A stretch of 64,000 nt of DNA. Source: Uranotaenia lowii (taxonomy: Eukaryota; Arthropoda; Insecta; Diptera; Culicidae). Under the pieces are notes generated by a model. It saw nothing but the letters and a program-made list of their open reading frames with translations, ran no database searches and was not told the origin of the DNA. Shown here in pieces: positions 54,403 to 64,000 of the stretch. A program made the translations under genes and the position numbers. How positions within the stretch are numbered: position 1 is the stretch's first letter; each line of letters begins with the position of its first letter. The stretch spans positions 61,001-125,000 of the forward strand of contig NW_026598467.1 in the NCBI RefSeq assembly GCF_029784155.1, in the 5' to 3' direction.

Positions 54403-57400
54403 GTAAGTATCTATACTTATTTCTATAGGAATGACTTGCGGTTTGAACTCGAAACTATTTGAATAGACGCCACGGGTGGTTGCCCACATGAGTCATCAAC
54501 CGGCCGCACTTGATTTCTCTTCGACAAAGAGAGGTAGTACTAGATTAAAGCAGACCGCAGACGCAGAATCAAAAAAATAATATGGCGTCCGCTTTCAAGC
54601 GAGCCGAAGCTTTCCGACCAATCACAGCTAAGTATGACGTCTAGCGTTAGCCCAATCAGCGGCAAGAAATATTGCACAACAGAAATTCGTTCTCGGAAAC
54701 GGGTGGTACTAGAGCGAAGTTTCCAAATTGAGAGAGAAACACTCTCTACGATCCACCCATTCACAGAAATTTCGTGTGTCGATGCTCGCATTTACAGTCA
54801 AGCGCTTGGCACGAGTGGTCATTGTTTTTGTACCCCGTCATTTGTGGTCGATTGAGAAGGAATTTTCTAGAACAGGTGACGTTGTGTGAAAAAGTTTTTC
54901 CGAGTGTGAAACCGGTGTTTTTGAGTGAGTGACAGTCCCAAGCCCCGAATACCGGGAACACGTAAATTTCGGCACGAGCTGCACCACATTCAAGAGGACA
55001 CCAGTGACCTGGGGTCGTCACTTTCTGTGTCGAGAGATCCCACAAAGGACTTTCGTTTGAGTAGGTATCCCAATTATAAATAGCTTTAAACAGTGGTATT
55101 TACTACAATTAGCATATGAGCTATAATAAGGTACCACAAGCCTTCGTCCGAGGCCACTGGCCGGACATAATACGTTCTACGAGGTTCAAAGTCTCAAGTT
55201 TAAAATATGTAAAACTAAAGCGCGCGTGACGTAACGAGAAAAGTGAATCAAATTACTGTACGGATTCATGGTTGGTTTCATGTTCGTTCACGTTCGAACG
55301 CGAACAATCGTCGTCACAGTATGGTACAGATACGACAAACGATGTGGAGGGACTTTGCGCCACTTTTTTTTTCAATTCATAGGGACCATAACCCTTAATA
55401 TAGAACCTCTAAAAGCATGACTAGCTCAAAAACTTGTTTGTCGAATTTTATAACAAACCAATCGACGAATAGACTAAATCAATAGTCATATGACTTGAAT
55501 GATATTCACCGTCCTGCGATAGCGAATCTCGACCAAGTCAATCGTGGCTATATCATCATCATTGGCGATGAGGAATGTGTCGCAAAGTCGCAGCCGTACG
55601 GAAACTGCTGAAATAATGATCGCCGACATCATAGTCGTGGTCGTGCTTTTTTTGTCTGGTTTTTTTGTGGGGAATTTTTGCGGACCTCAAACAAAATTGA
55701 GAGGTGGAAAGCGAACATCTCGAAACTTCGTCGCCGCGCAAATAAAATAGGGTTGGCAGCCGTCGGAAAATACGTTTTAATGTGAACAGATATTTTCAAC
55801 TCCAGTTATGCGAAGATTCCCTTAACTCTTCAAGTTGAAGTTGGGCCCAGTTGGTAACCCGGGACTCAATCTTGACTTGACCACAAAAAAGAAAAACAGC
55901 CTTCAAAGTGGCTGTCCTCGAAGTCCCCACTACCTGACGGTGCTTATCGGTTCAGAAAAAAAACGATCTAAATGCAGCAGATGCCGCCATACACATAGCT
56001 ACGGGGAACGGATTTCTGGAAGTTTCCTTGGCCTCGATTATTTTCTCTGAACGAACATTTTTGCGAATAAAAAAAAACTGGATCACATAGTTCCACGATT
56101 ATTTCCCCGTCGAACTTTCACCGGAGTTAATTTCTCTTGTGGAATTTTGACATTTTTCTTCCCTTTATTATTCATGCTTCAATGTTACATTTATAAACTG
56201 AGTCTTGGATAAAAATTACTTTAATGTGGATTAAAATGGACATTTTTTGTATATTTTGGTGAAAGTGGAAAATCTCTCTATTCGACAATAACATGTTTGC
56301 CATATGCTCAGCTAGGTATTTTCGACTATAAATTACCTACTGCTGAATGAAAAAAAAAAGTAATTTGCATACATGAGCTTAATCAACCCATGACATTAAA
56401 CGGCAAATGGGGGTGGTGGCATTTAGTTGACTGAAGAAGACTACGTCACCATTTGTTCAATCATTCAACACCGAATTTGTTTGCGAGCAAGTGTGTAAAA
56501 ACCCCCGGAGGACGACTACACAATCGATTGAATCTTTAAATAGAAATGGCTTTAGCAAAAACAGGAAAACAGGGTGGGGGGAAATACTGCAATCAAACAA
56601 ATCAGCCAGCTCGCCTCAAAGGTACCTCAACCTTATCAATATGTAATTAAATGATACGTTTCACATTTGATGGCGTGCTTGGCCTGCCTATGGATATTTT
56701 TAATGGGTGTCCGGTTGACACGATTTCACTGCGGTACAACGGACAAGAGAGACGTTATCAGACATGACTAACTGATAATAACGCGCACGACAAACAATTT
56801 CGAGTGGTCTGTTGCCAGTCCTGGATCGACTGATAAGAAAAACCGACGTTTGTTGGATTTCAAAAAAACATTCACATCTTCAGTCTGTTGTATTCTGAAG
56901 GCCTTCAAAAAATTATCATCACATATAGAAATATCTATATGATACTTAATCTAAAGTACTTCGATAAGGATGTCCGTGTTAGAAGAGATCGCTTCGAAAA
57001 CACCACCAATTTGGGGGGAATAAATGTATAAGATTGAAGTCTTAGAGTAGATCGTTTTTACTTTCGATTATCTGGACATCTATTTTCAATGGTCCCTGCC
57101 TACCGGTCGGGTGATTCTACGTTACGTGAATTAATATTCTAAAGTCGCATTCTTCACTTTACGCTAATGCAATCCTCTCTAAACGCTACACCGACAAAAA
57201 TGATGAGTGCGGACAATTATTTTCTAAAATTATCCCACACCGGAGCTTGCTAGCCTGCCTTCTTGCGACGAGTTGATGAGTTCGTTGTCACGATGACGCA
57301 GCAAATAAATAGGCTCCGAGAAGAAAAAGAACAGTGAGCAACAGCTCACACGGCAAAACAGCCGAGCCGGCATGACGATGCAATTTTGGTGCTCCCATGC

Positions 57401-57721
57401 GCGCGCTAATTTTCACCAAAAAGAAAAGAGTCCGATCAATGAGAATCAAATTAGCACCAACAAATCATGACAAAACAAATAGTTTAAGTTGCCTTGAGGG
57501 CACATTACTTAAACTTAACTAATTCTCTCTCCCGTTTCTCTTTATTGTATTGTAGGTTGGGGGCCAACAACTCTCAACTCATCCATTGGTATAGCTTAAG
57601 GCGTTAAAATTTCATTACAACTCAACGGGGAATTCATTGTAAGTATTACTCTTAATCAAGGGTATATGGGGTAAAGATGGTTTCCTAATCCCGGTATCCT
57701 TCTGCTTCAGTCTCTTTCAAG
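54403..57721 (+). other. First intron / alternative 5' region of the Xrp1-like gene
   Basis: Bounded by GTAAGT at 54403 and a pyrimidine-rich acceptor, ccttctgcttcagtctcttt-caag, at 57721. Within it, 54780-55075 has no long frame but balanced composition and an apparent donor TTTGA|GTAGGT at 55060, so it may hold an alternative non-coding first exon. 55830-56060 and 57240-57480 are other less AT-rich patches. No transposon ends were recognised in this intron, in contrast to the introns further left. Confidence 0.4.
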
Positions 57722-60175
57722 ATGGCACAGGCAACTGGAATCGAAACCGAATGCCGTTCATGGCGAGAATCTACTCTGTCCAACGATCAACACAAACCAC
57801 AGCCAAGATCAGCAACAGCAGCTATACATAGACGAGGCGGCATACTTCTCTCGCGGAGGCCTAGCTTCGGGGAATACCTATCAAACGACAAATACACAGC
57901 AACAACTGCTAATACCACAACAGCAACAGCCGCAGTACCAGTCTCAGTTTTCGACAGTCCAGAGTCCAATCTGTGGTGTGTTCGGAGAAGCCGGGTGGCT
58001 GAATACGATCACGATGGAGAACGCTTCGCCGTCACCTCCATCGGACTTCCGTTGGCCAAGCTACAGCACGTTCATGGCCGATACGGAGCCCTGGCCGAGT
58101 GGCACCAGCAACAGAAGCGCTACAACAGGTGAACAGCTTAACACGCCAACGGGCCCGGCAAACGTCTGCGGATTTGAATATGATGATGGTGGTTTCGGAG
58201 GACATGGAGCGTCCGAAGCAAGAGTTAATCTAACCAACGTATTTTGTAATGTTGCCAGCACCCACAGCATCACGGAGAAGTTAGCAAACGATAAGAACAA
58301 CAACAACGACAAGAAGAACGAAACGAAGGGGCAATCATTCGACGAGAAATACATCGACAACGGTAGTAATAGCAACAGCATGCAACAGATCATGACTCCG
58401 CCGCATGGCGGCAACCAAGAGACTGTCGTTACGGCAGGACTCGCTTCGTGGGAGTCTTGCCTAGACGAAGTTCTTCTCAGTCCAATCAGTTATATCAACA
58501 CGCCACACCACAGCAGCACCGGTATGGCGTCTCCGGGCAGTAGCTCGGGCGATGCGACAGACCACAGGTCTGAGGAGCTGGAAACTTTTGTCGATTTCAA
58601 CCGCACCATTCTTTCGCCGAACTCGGCAATCGTTGAAGCCAGCGAGGAAGACGAGTTCGGCGTTTCGCTACACGAAGAAATCGAACAACTTTCCAGCTCA
58701 TTCTACTGCAACGAAAACAATCTCGTTTCTGTTTGTCAAAACACTGGCACCAACAGTCAGATAGATATCGCATCGCCCAGCTTCCTGAAACTCCTTCAGG
58801 AAGATTCCATCACTAGCAAGCCCCAAAGCGTTACTACTGTATCGAATGACATTTCCAACGAACAGCCAACTTTCAACGCGAATGATAAAGCCACCGTGCT
58901 TGGAGCACGACCTTCAATAGCCGATTCTTTCTTCAGTGATGCTGACCAAGAAGATGATGTCGATGAAGAAGACGTACAGATGAAAATACTAAGAGAGCTG
59001 AAGCAGCATATTCAAGAGGAGGAGCAGCAGCAAACGGCTGTAACAGTTGCTAGAGCGAGGCCGCAGACAGCACTGAAAACAGACGAATCCCTTGAGAACA
59101 TTAAAACGCAAACGCAACTAGAACACAACTATACCATTAAGATACCCTTTGATGGCAACAGCAGCCAACCCTTGTTGAAGTATAATACGGTGAAGGAAAC
59201 AAGTCTATCGCATCTTTCGAAAACGAGTCATTCACCACAGCCACAGAAACCCGTCGCAGCCAAGCGGCAACTATTTACACGAATAAGATCCAAAATGGCT
59301 AATAAACCGTACAAACGGAACCAGCAGGTCCCAAGTCTGAAGTTGAAAATCATCAACCCATCAGAGGCAGTCAACATCACGCCACCAGTGGGCGGAGCTA
59401 GACTCTTCAACACCACTCAGATGGTGATCAACACTCCAGACCTTACAAACGAACTGCTGGACCTCGAATCTGAAGTCTCGGTGAAAGAGGAAGCATTCGA
59501 TCTACTTTCCTACATCACTTCAGATGCGGTACGTGCACCGAACTACAATTCGCTACATTTGTCTAATCAACCTTTTTTCCAATTATTTCACAGGATTACG
59601 ATGAGGTACCTTTGGAACCTAAAGAAGAACAACCAGTCTCCCCAGAACCCGTGGAAGTCCAACAACCAGAACGCGAACTAACTTCAACCATCTGCGTTCC
59701 CACCCTCAGTGACCTGTTCAACCCGGGCAAGCGCAAGCTACCGACGATCACGATCGAAAACGTGGAAGAGCTTACCGCCTCCAGCAACCCGAAGCGATCC
59801 CGTCCAAATGACCTTGCATCAACCACTTCATCGATCTACGGTGACAACGCTTCGGAAGCATCCGCATCCACTTCGACACAACAACGTCCCCCTAAACGTC
59901 GAGGACGACCTCCGAAGCCCATTAACTCCGGTCTACGGGATCCTTCCGAATATCAACACCTTAACGAGGTCGATATGCGATACCGGGAACAGCGGGACAA
60001 GAACAACGAAGCCTCCCGAAAGTCCCGCATCAATCGCAAGGACCGGGAGCTGAAGCTGGAATCGGAAGCCGAAGAACTGAACCGGCAGTACAAAGTGCTC
60101 GAGGGCGAGGAGCAGCAGTTGATCAAGGAGTGCGCCCGGTGGAGGCGGGCCGTCATGCGGCTGGCGCTTCTTTAA
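57722..60175 (+). CDS. Xrp1: AT-hook bZIP transcription factor, probable Xrp1
   Basis: Two exons, 57722-59528 and 59594-60175, joined in phase 0 across a 65-bp intron (GCG|GTACGT ... TTTCACAG|GAT). The first ATG inside the long exon in the right frame is at 58014 (MENASPSPPSDFRWPSYSTF), giving about 698 residues; the frame is open back to the acceptor, so a longer form is possible. Upstream of 58014 the frame is Gln-rich. The middle is long, acidic and low-complexity, with DDEEDVQMKILREL-like patches. The C-terminus has an AT-hook (RPPKRRGRPPKP near 59890) and then a C/EBP-like bZIP: basic region RDKNNEASRKSRINRK and a leucine zipper ending WRRAVMRLALL. AT-hook plus bZIP is the architecture of Xrp1, the stress-response factor that pairs with Irbp18 and drives loser elimination in cell competition. 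AATAAA signals lie at 60325 and 60475. Confidence 0.8.
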
Positions 60176-60474
60176 ATCGTGATTCGTGTAGAACGTTTCG
60201 TTCCTGTCGACTGTAAATAGTGATCGCACTCGTTTTTAGCAACATTGCCTGTTGTGGGAATGTTTATTTTTTTAATTTATCTTTCCTATGTTAAAAAATA
60301 TAAAAAAAACGAAAAAAAAAAAATAATAAATTGCAAACAAATGTAAGCAAAAAATATTTGGCATAGTTTGAACAAGTAATGCATGCAATGTAACTAGTAA
60401 TGAGATAGTATTAGAAACTTAATCTCTCAGAGTAACATATGTCATTTGTTAATGAATATTTTCTTTAAATTACC

Positions 60475-60480
60475 AATAAA
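60475..60480 (+). terminator. Polyadenylation signal AATAAA of the Xrp1-like gene
   Basis: A canonical AATAAA 300 bp after the stop codon at 60175, following AT-rich 3' UTR; a second, earlier AATAAA lies at 60325. The LINE remnant begins about 110 bp further on, so the transcript must end before it. Confidence 0.5.
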
Positions 60481-60584
60481 GCTAATGGCAAAAACTAGCT
60501 TTATGAGTGTTTTTTAAGTCAACTCGAACCTCCCTACTATTTCGGTCGATTCAGACTAAACCATGGGATTTTCACCAACTTACT

Positions 60585-61476
60585 TACTTACTTAATGATC
60601 CCGCACCGATCCACCGGTGCATAGGGCCGTGGTAAAAGACCTCCACTGTTGACGATCCGGAGCCAGCGTCTTCACCTGGTCCCAGTCAAGATTCTCGTCG
60701 ACAGTTCGGATTTCAGCGGCTAGGCTTCGCCGCCACGAGTTTCTGGGTCTGCCTCTTCTTCGATGACCTTTTGGATCCCAATCTAGCGCCTCTCTGCAAA
60801 TCTCGTTTTCATCTTTCCGCAGCGTGTGCCCAATCCATCTCCACTTACGTTCCCGAATCTCGATTTCTAGCGCCCTTTGATGACACCGGCGATGTAGTTC
60901 CTCATTTGAGATCCAGTTGCCAGGCCACCAAGCGCGGTTTACAAATACTTGCAGTTTTCGCGTCGTTACCGCATATGTGCACCAAGTTTCACACCCGTAC
61001 AGCAATACGGATTTGACGTTTGAGTTGAAGATTCGGATTTTCGTTCGTAGAGAGATCTGGCGTGACCGCCAGATGTTTCGGAGACTCGCAAACGCAAATC
61101 GGGCCTTTCTGATCCGGGTTTCGATGTCTTTCCTGGTACCACCATCAGGCGTTATCTGGCTACCAAGATACTGGAAGCACTCCACTTTCTCAACTTGTTG
61201 CCCAGCTACCATGAAACTGGAGGGATTTGCTGTGTTGATCTCCATCGACTTGGTCTTTCCGACATTGACTTTGAGACCTGCTGCCTTGGAACTTTCGGTG
61301 AGGTCGTCGAGTTTGCTCTGCATATCCGGTTGTGTTTGGGCGAGCAAAACAATATCGTCTGCCAGGTCAAGGTCGTTCAGTTGCTCCATTGTTGAAGGAT
61401 TCTACGGCAATCCTCGGTTCGGTGCACAGTCGATCGATCCAGTCAGAATCTCATCCATTACGACGAGAAAAAGTAG
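60585..61476 (-). mobile_element. LINE (second family) reverse-transcriptase end, longest copy
   Basis: Minus strand: the RT palm block LSPLLFLVVMDEILTG (near 61470-61425), one in-frame TAG, then LADDIVLLAQ (near 61360), the variant of the YADD catalytic box. The thumb and tail domains follow: FQYLGSQITPDGG, SVLLYGCETW, ELHRRCHQRALEIEIRERKW, WRWIGHTLRK and HRRRGRPRNSWRRSLAAEIR. A 265-codon open frame covers 61389-60592. The 3' end has a (TAAG)n tail at 60583-60595. The 5' part is replaced at 61477 by an LTR element. SVLLYGCETW and the RKW-WIGH-LR block are typical of LINE polymerases often annotated as endonuclease-reverse transcriptase; the clade is left open. The copies at 34.5 and 43.6 kb are 3' fragments of this family. 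Confidence 0.9.
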
Positions 61477-62002
61477 CGGTGATAAGTGTTATAACCCATG
61501 ATTTATGGTTTTACGTTAAGCGTGTCGGTTCGGCCGCTAACGTTTGAGCCGAACAAAACAAAAGCCGAAAAACACAGTTGAAGAGTTTAAATAAACTAGC
61601 AACTGAAGGAGCTGGCCTCTTTTTAGTTCTGAGCTTCAACAAGTAAAAATCGAGTGTTAATTTATATCCGAAAACTTAGAGTTTTTAGTGGCGACGAGGA
61701 TAAATTGTGCTAGTGAACTAGTAGTTTTGCCTGCGAACGAGTGTTCGGGAAAATTTTTTTGCTCTGTTGACGATTTTCAACACCGGCGGAAAGCGTAAGT
61801 GATTCGTTTGCTTAAAGTGACCGGAAAAGTTCGGAACAGATTTTAAGCGAACAGTGGATTCAGGGTACGGAAAAGTTCGTCCCAGGAATTCCGGTGATTT
61901 CTGGCATCAAAACCGTAAGTAAACGACAGCAAACAGATCAGTGCGAAAACCATTTTGTGAAATACTGGAAGCCATTGTATTGTAAACAAGCAAACAGATA
62001 TT

Positions 62003-62982
62003 CACGGAAAATAAAAAAAAGGTAAAATTTACCTTTTTGCGAGGTGAATTTTTTCCACCCCTCTTTCGAGGTAAATTTTACCTTTTTTTCATTCACCTAG
62101 CAAAAACGTAAATTATATCTTTTTTCAATTCACCTAGCAAAAAGGTATATTTTACCTTTTTCGCATTCACCTAGCAAAATAGTAAATAATACCGTTTTCC
62201 CATTTACTGATTTAAAAGGTAAATGCTGGTTGGTTTGATTGGTTTCTTCAATAAGAATAAAAAAAATACAAAATTCTATCAAAAATTATATTCATTGGAG
62301 ATAAATATGGACTGGTAATTCGGATTCGCGTTCTTCCGAGCCGCCATGGCCGCTGAATACTCCTGCGTTGCGTACATTCATGACCTCCTCTGTTCGGCTA
62401 ATCCGGTCAGGTTCGGCTTTCCGGCTGGAGGATGACGTGGAATACACATAAGCTCTATGGGTCGATCTGAAACAAAAGCAATGTATTATGGCAAGAACCA
62501 GCACAACAAAATGATATCTACGAAAACACTTACCATTCTATTCCGATTTTCACATATTAGGCACAAAGCAAAACTTGTTCCTGAATGACAAAACAGCTTA
62601 ACCTCAATAAACGGGTTCGGCGAGTAGTCACTTTTTTTCGAGATGAATTGTACCGTTTTTTTTAGCTCAATCTAGGTCAACTTCACCTCACTACGAGGTA
62701 AGTTTTACCTTATTTGGTTTTACCTTTTTTTCTAGGTGAATTATACTTTTTTTATTCAGCTCAATTCAGGTGAACTTCACCTCGCTACGAGGTAAGATTT
62801 ACCTTTTTTGGATTCACCTTTTTCCTCGGTGAATTGTACCTTTTTTCCAACCTCGATTCAGGTAAATTTTACCTCGCTGTGAGGTGAGTTTCACCTCGAA
62901 GAGGTAGAAGCTACCTTTTTGGCTTTCACGATCGTTTACCTTGGCTATCTCGGTAAATTTTACCTTTTTATTATTTTCCGTG
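62003..62982. repeat. Foldback element made of GGTAAAATTTACC palindromes
   Basis: Inverted ends CACGGAAAATAA plus AAAAAGGTAAAATTTACC (left) and their inverse ending TTATTTTCCGTG (right) agree over about 31 bp with one or two mismatches. Inside each arm the short palindromes GGTAAAATTTACC and AGGTGAA/TTCACCT recur many times in both orientations (left 62020-62220, right 62640-62965), so the arms can fold on themselves and on each other. The centre (62290-62570) is unrelated, non-repetitive and more GC-rich. Confidence 0.8.
62467..62533 (-). other. Intron-like segment inside the foldback element
   Basis: On the minus strand, GAATG|GTAAGTG is followed 67 bp later by a pyrimidine-rich acceptor, CTTTTGTTTCAG|ATC: a canonical small insect intron. 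The flanking 62292-62466 has a 57-codon frame (STHRAYVYSTSSSSRKAEPD and more), but a phase-compatible upstream frame without stops was not found. Possibly a fragment of a host gene captured by the element, or part of a non-coding transcript. Confidence 0.45.
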
Positions 62983-63446
62983 TTGTTTTGTGTTTCATTT
63001 TCCGCGCGTTCCTCTTCAGCATTACTATTAGAGTGGTGCAACAAAAGAAGATTTTTTTTTAATTGAATTTTAACAAAGCAGTTTTTAGTACCGATTATTG
63101 TCGCTTATTGTTAAACGAAATAAAAGAAAAGATAATAAGAATAATTTTGTTGTGTGACAAAAAAAACTTAATCGATTAAAAAAATAAAAAGTTATTAATT
63201 TTGATTTTTTTTCCTCGACAGAACTTGGCGAATTCCGAGTGGCATACGATACCAGCTTCGAAATTTTCGAAAGCGGTTTTTAGGTGGAATACTGGAGTCG
63301 GGTAATTTTCCCGGATTTGGTAAGAGTATCAGGCTTGTTTCAAATATTGGTTTTGTTTGATTTTTTTTCATCTTCTTCTATTGATACTTGTAATTTTACA
63401 AATCATTTTGAGCACTTGGGTTTTTTTTTCAATTTTTAACAAAAAA

Positions 63447-64000
63447 ATGACTTCAGCAAATGCTTTAATTGCCACAATTGAGCCTTACAGAAAAGGAACT
63501 CCATTTTCTGATTGGGTGGAGCGTTTGGGGTACTTTTTTATTGTTAATGGTACAACCGATGACAAAAAAAAGCGTACCTGATCACCCTTAGTGGCCAATA
63601 CGTATTTTCACAATTGAAACTATTGTTTCCGAATGGGAAATTAGATGAGGCGACTTACGATCAATTGGTTGAAAAACTTAAGTGTCGTTTTGACAAAACC
63701 CCACCCGCGAGAGTTTTACGGTACAAATTTACAAAAAGATCGCAAGAACAGGGGGAGTCGGTCGAAGATTTTATTTTATCTTTTAAAAATGGAGGCAGAA
63801 TTCTGCAAATTGGGAGAAGATAAAAACGAACTGTTATTGGACAGAATCGTGGGAGGTATAAAAGACGAGCAACTTAGGCTCCGTCTTTTAAACGAAGCAG
63901 AATTAAATATTGAAAAGGCAGTAAATATAATTATGACGTGGGAAATGGCAAAAAATTGCGCATCCGCTATGGAACAACCAAGCCCTAGCGGTGGTTTAGT
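63447..64000 (+). pseudogene. Ty3/gypsy gag, frameshifted, cut by the window edge
   Basis: ATG at 63447 opens MTSANALIATIEPYRKGTPF. After a frameshift in an A-run near 63565-63580 the frame continues as LITLSGQYVF and KLDEATYDQLVEKLKCRFDK, and after a second shift near 63788 as EAEFCKLGEDKNELLLDRIV, then GGIKDEQLRLRLLNEAELNI up to the edge. The pattern matches the retrotransposon gag domain (W..F...Y.....R.W.....L). Two shifts within 350 bp suggest decay, unless they are sequence errors in homopolymers. Confidence 0.85.

Larger units (their letters stand above)
61477..64000 (+). mobile_element. Ty3/gypsy-type LTR retrotransposon, 5' part, runs off the edge
   Basis: The LTR appears to start at TGTTATAACCCATG (61477), where LINE sequence stops abruptly, and to end just before TGGCGACGAGGATAAATTG (61689), the same primer-binding-like motif as in the element at 27.05 kb. 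A long leader (61.7-63.4 kb), interrupted by a foldback element at 62003-62982, leads to gag at 63447. The 3' part is outside the window, so the second LTR and target duplication cannot be checked. Confidence 0.75.

Noticed and set aside
58061..58414. 117-codon minus-strand frame
   Set aside because: Antisense of the Xrp1-like coding exon; its leucine-rich look comes from the antisense of Asn/Gln/Lys/Ser codons.

Overview
This is animal nuclear DNA, most likely from a mosquito (Culicidae). Genes are split by spliceosomal introns, intergenic DNA and introns are AT-rich and crowded with nested transposons, and the recognisable host proteins are insect types. The species call rests on the kind of genes and transposons seen (Tc1/mariner elements of the DD37E type, Jockey-like LINEs, TA- and TTAA-flanked MITEs); no database was searched.

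Host genes, left to right. (1) 10340-10464, minus strand: the first coding exon of kibra, the WW-domain scaffold of the Hippo pathway. The rest of the gene must lie beyond the left edge, so its first intron exceeds 10 kb and is full of repeats. (2) 36350-45545, plus strand: a four-exon gene coding for an acidic, serine-rich protein with a short conserved module resembling glutamate-rich protein 2 (ERICH2). Its last intron is 7.8 kb and packed with nested transposons; the first coding exon is uncertain. (3) 48022-51571, minus strand: a complete seven-exon punt gene, the type II activin/BMP receptor kinase, reconstructed as 517 residues with every splice phase matching. (4) 54056-60175, plus strand: an AT-hook plus bZIP transcription factor, probably Xrp1, with two firm coding exons and a possible N-terminal exon 3.3 kb upstream. 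As I recall, the Drosophila counterparts of kibra, punt and Xrp1 all lie on arm 3R (Muller element E), so the window probably samples that element. The ERICH2-like gene and punt converge on a 2.5 kb shared 3' region; punt and Xrp1 diverge from a shared 5' region at about 51.6-54 kb.

Mobile DNA. 0.5-9.6 kb is a cluster of elements with AGCTGACCCGG ends, a (CAGA)n tract and arrays of roughly 140-bp units, plus a 7-bp minisatellite arranged as a giant inverted repeat. 13-31 kb holds two decayed Jockey-type LINEs, a TA-flanked MITE, a DD37E mariner carrying a 978-bp internally deleted LTR retrotransposon (147-bp LTRs, 5-bp target duplication), a TIR element with an internal tRNA-like segment, and a TTAA-flanked MITE. 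34-36.3 kb holds another LINE pair. 40.05-43.43 kb is a second DD37E mariner split by a 2.1-kb foldback insertion flanked by a 15-bp duplication, which itself contains a second copy of the tRNA-like TIR element. 43.6-44.8 kb is a LINE 3' fragment with an 11-bp duplication, interrupted by a 503-bp MITE. 60.6-64 kb has a LINE reverse-transcriptase remnant abutting a Ty3/gypsy-type element whose leader holds a foldback element with an intron-like insert; it runs off the right edge.

Two GC-richer, CpG-containing blocks (10.4-13.1 kb and 23.6-25.9 kb) look like promoter and 5' UTR territory. I found no credible tRNA, rRNA or CRISPR locus.
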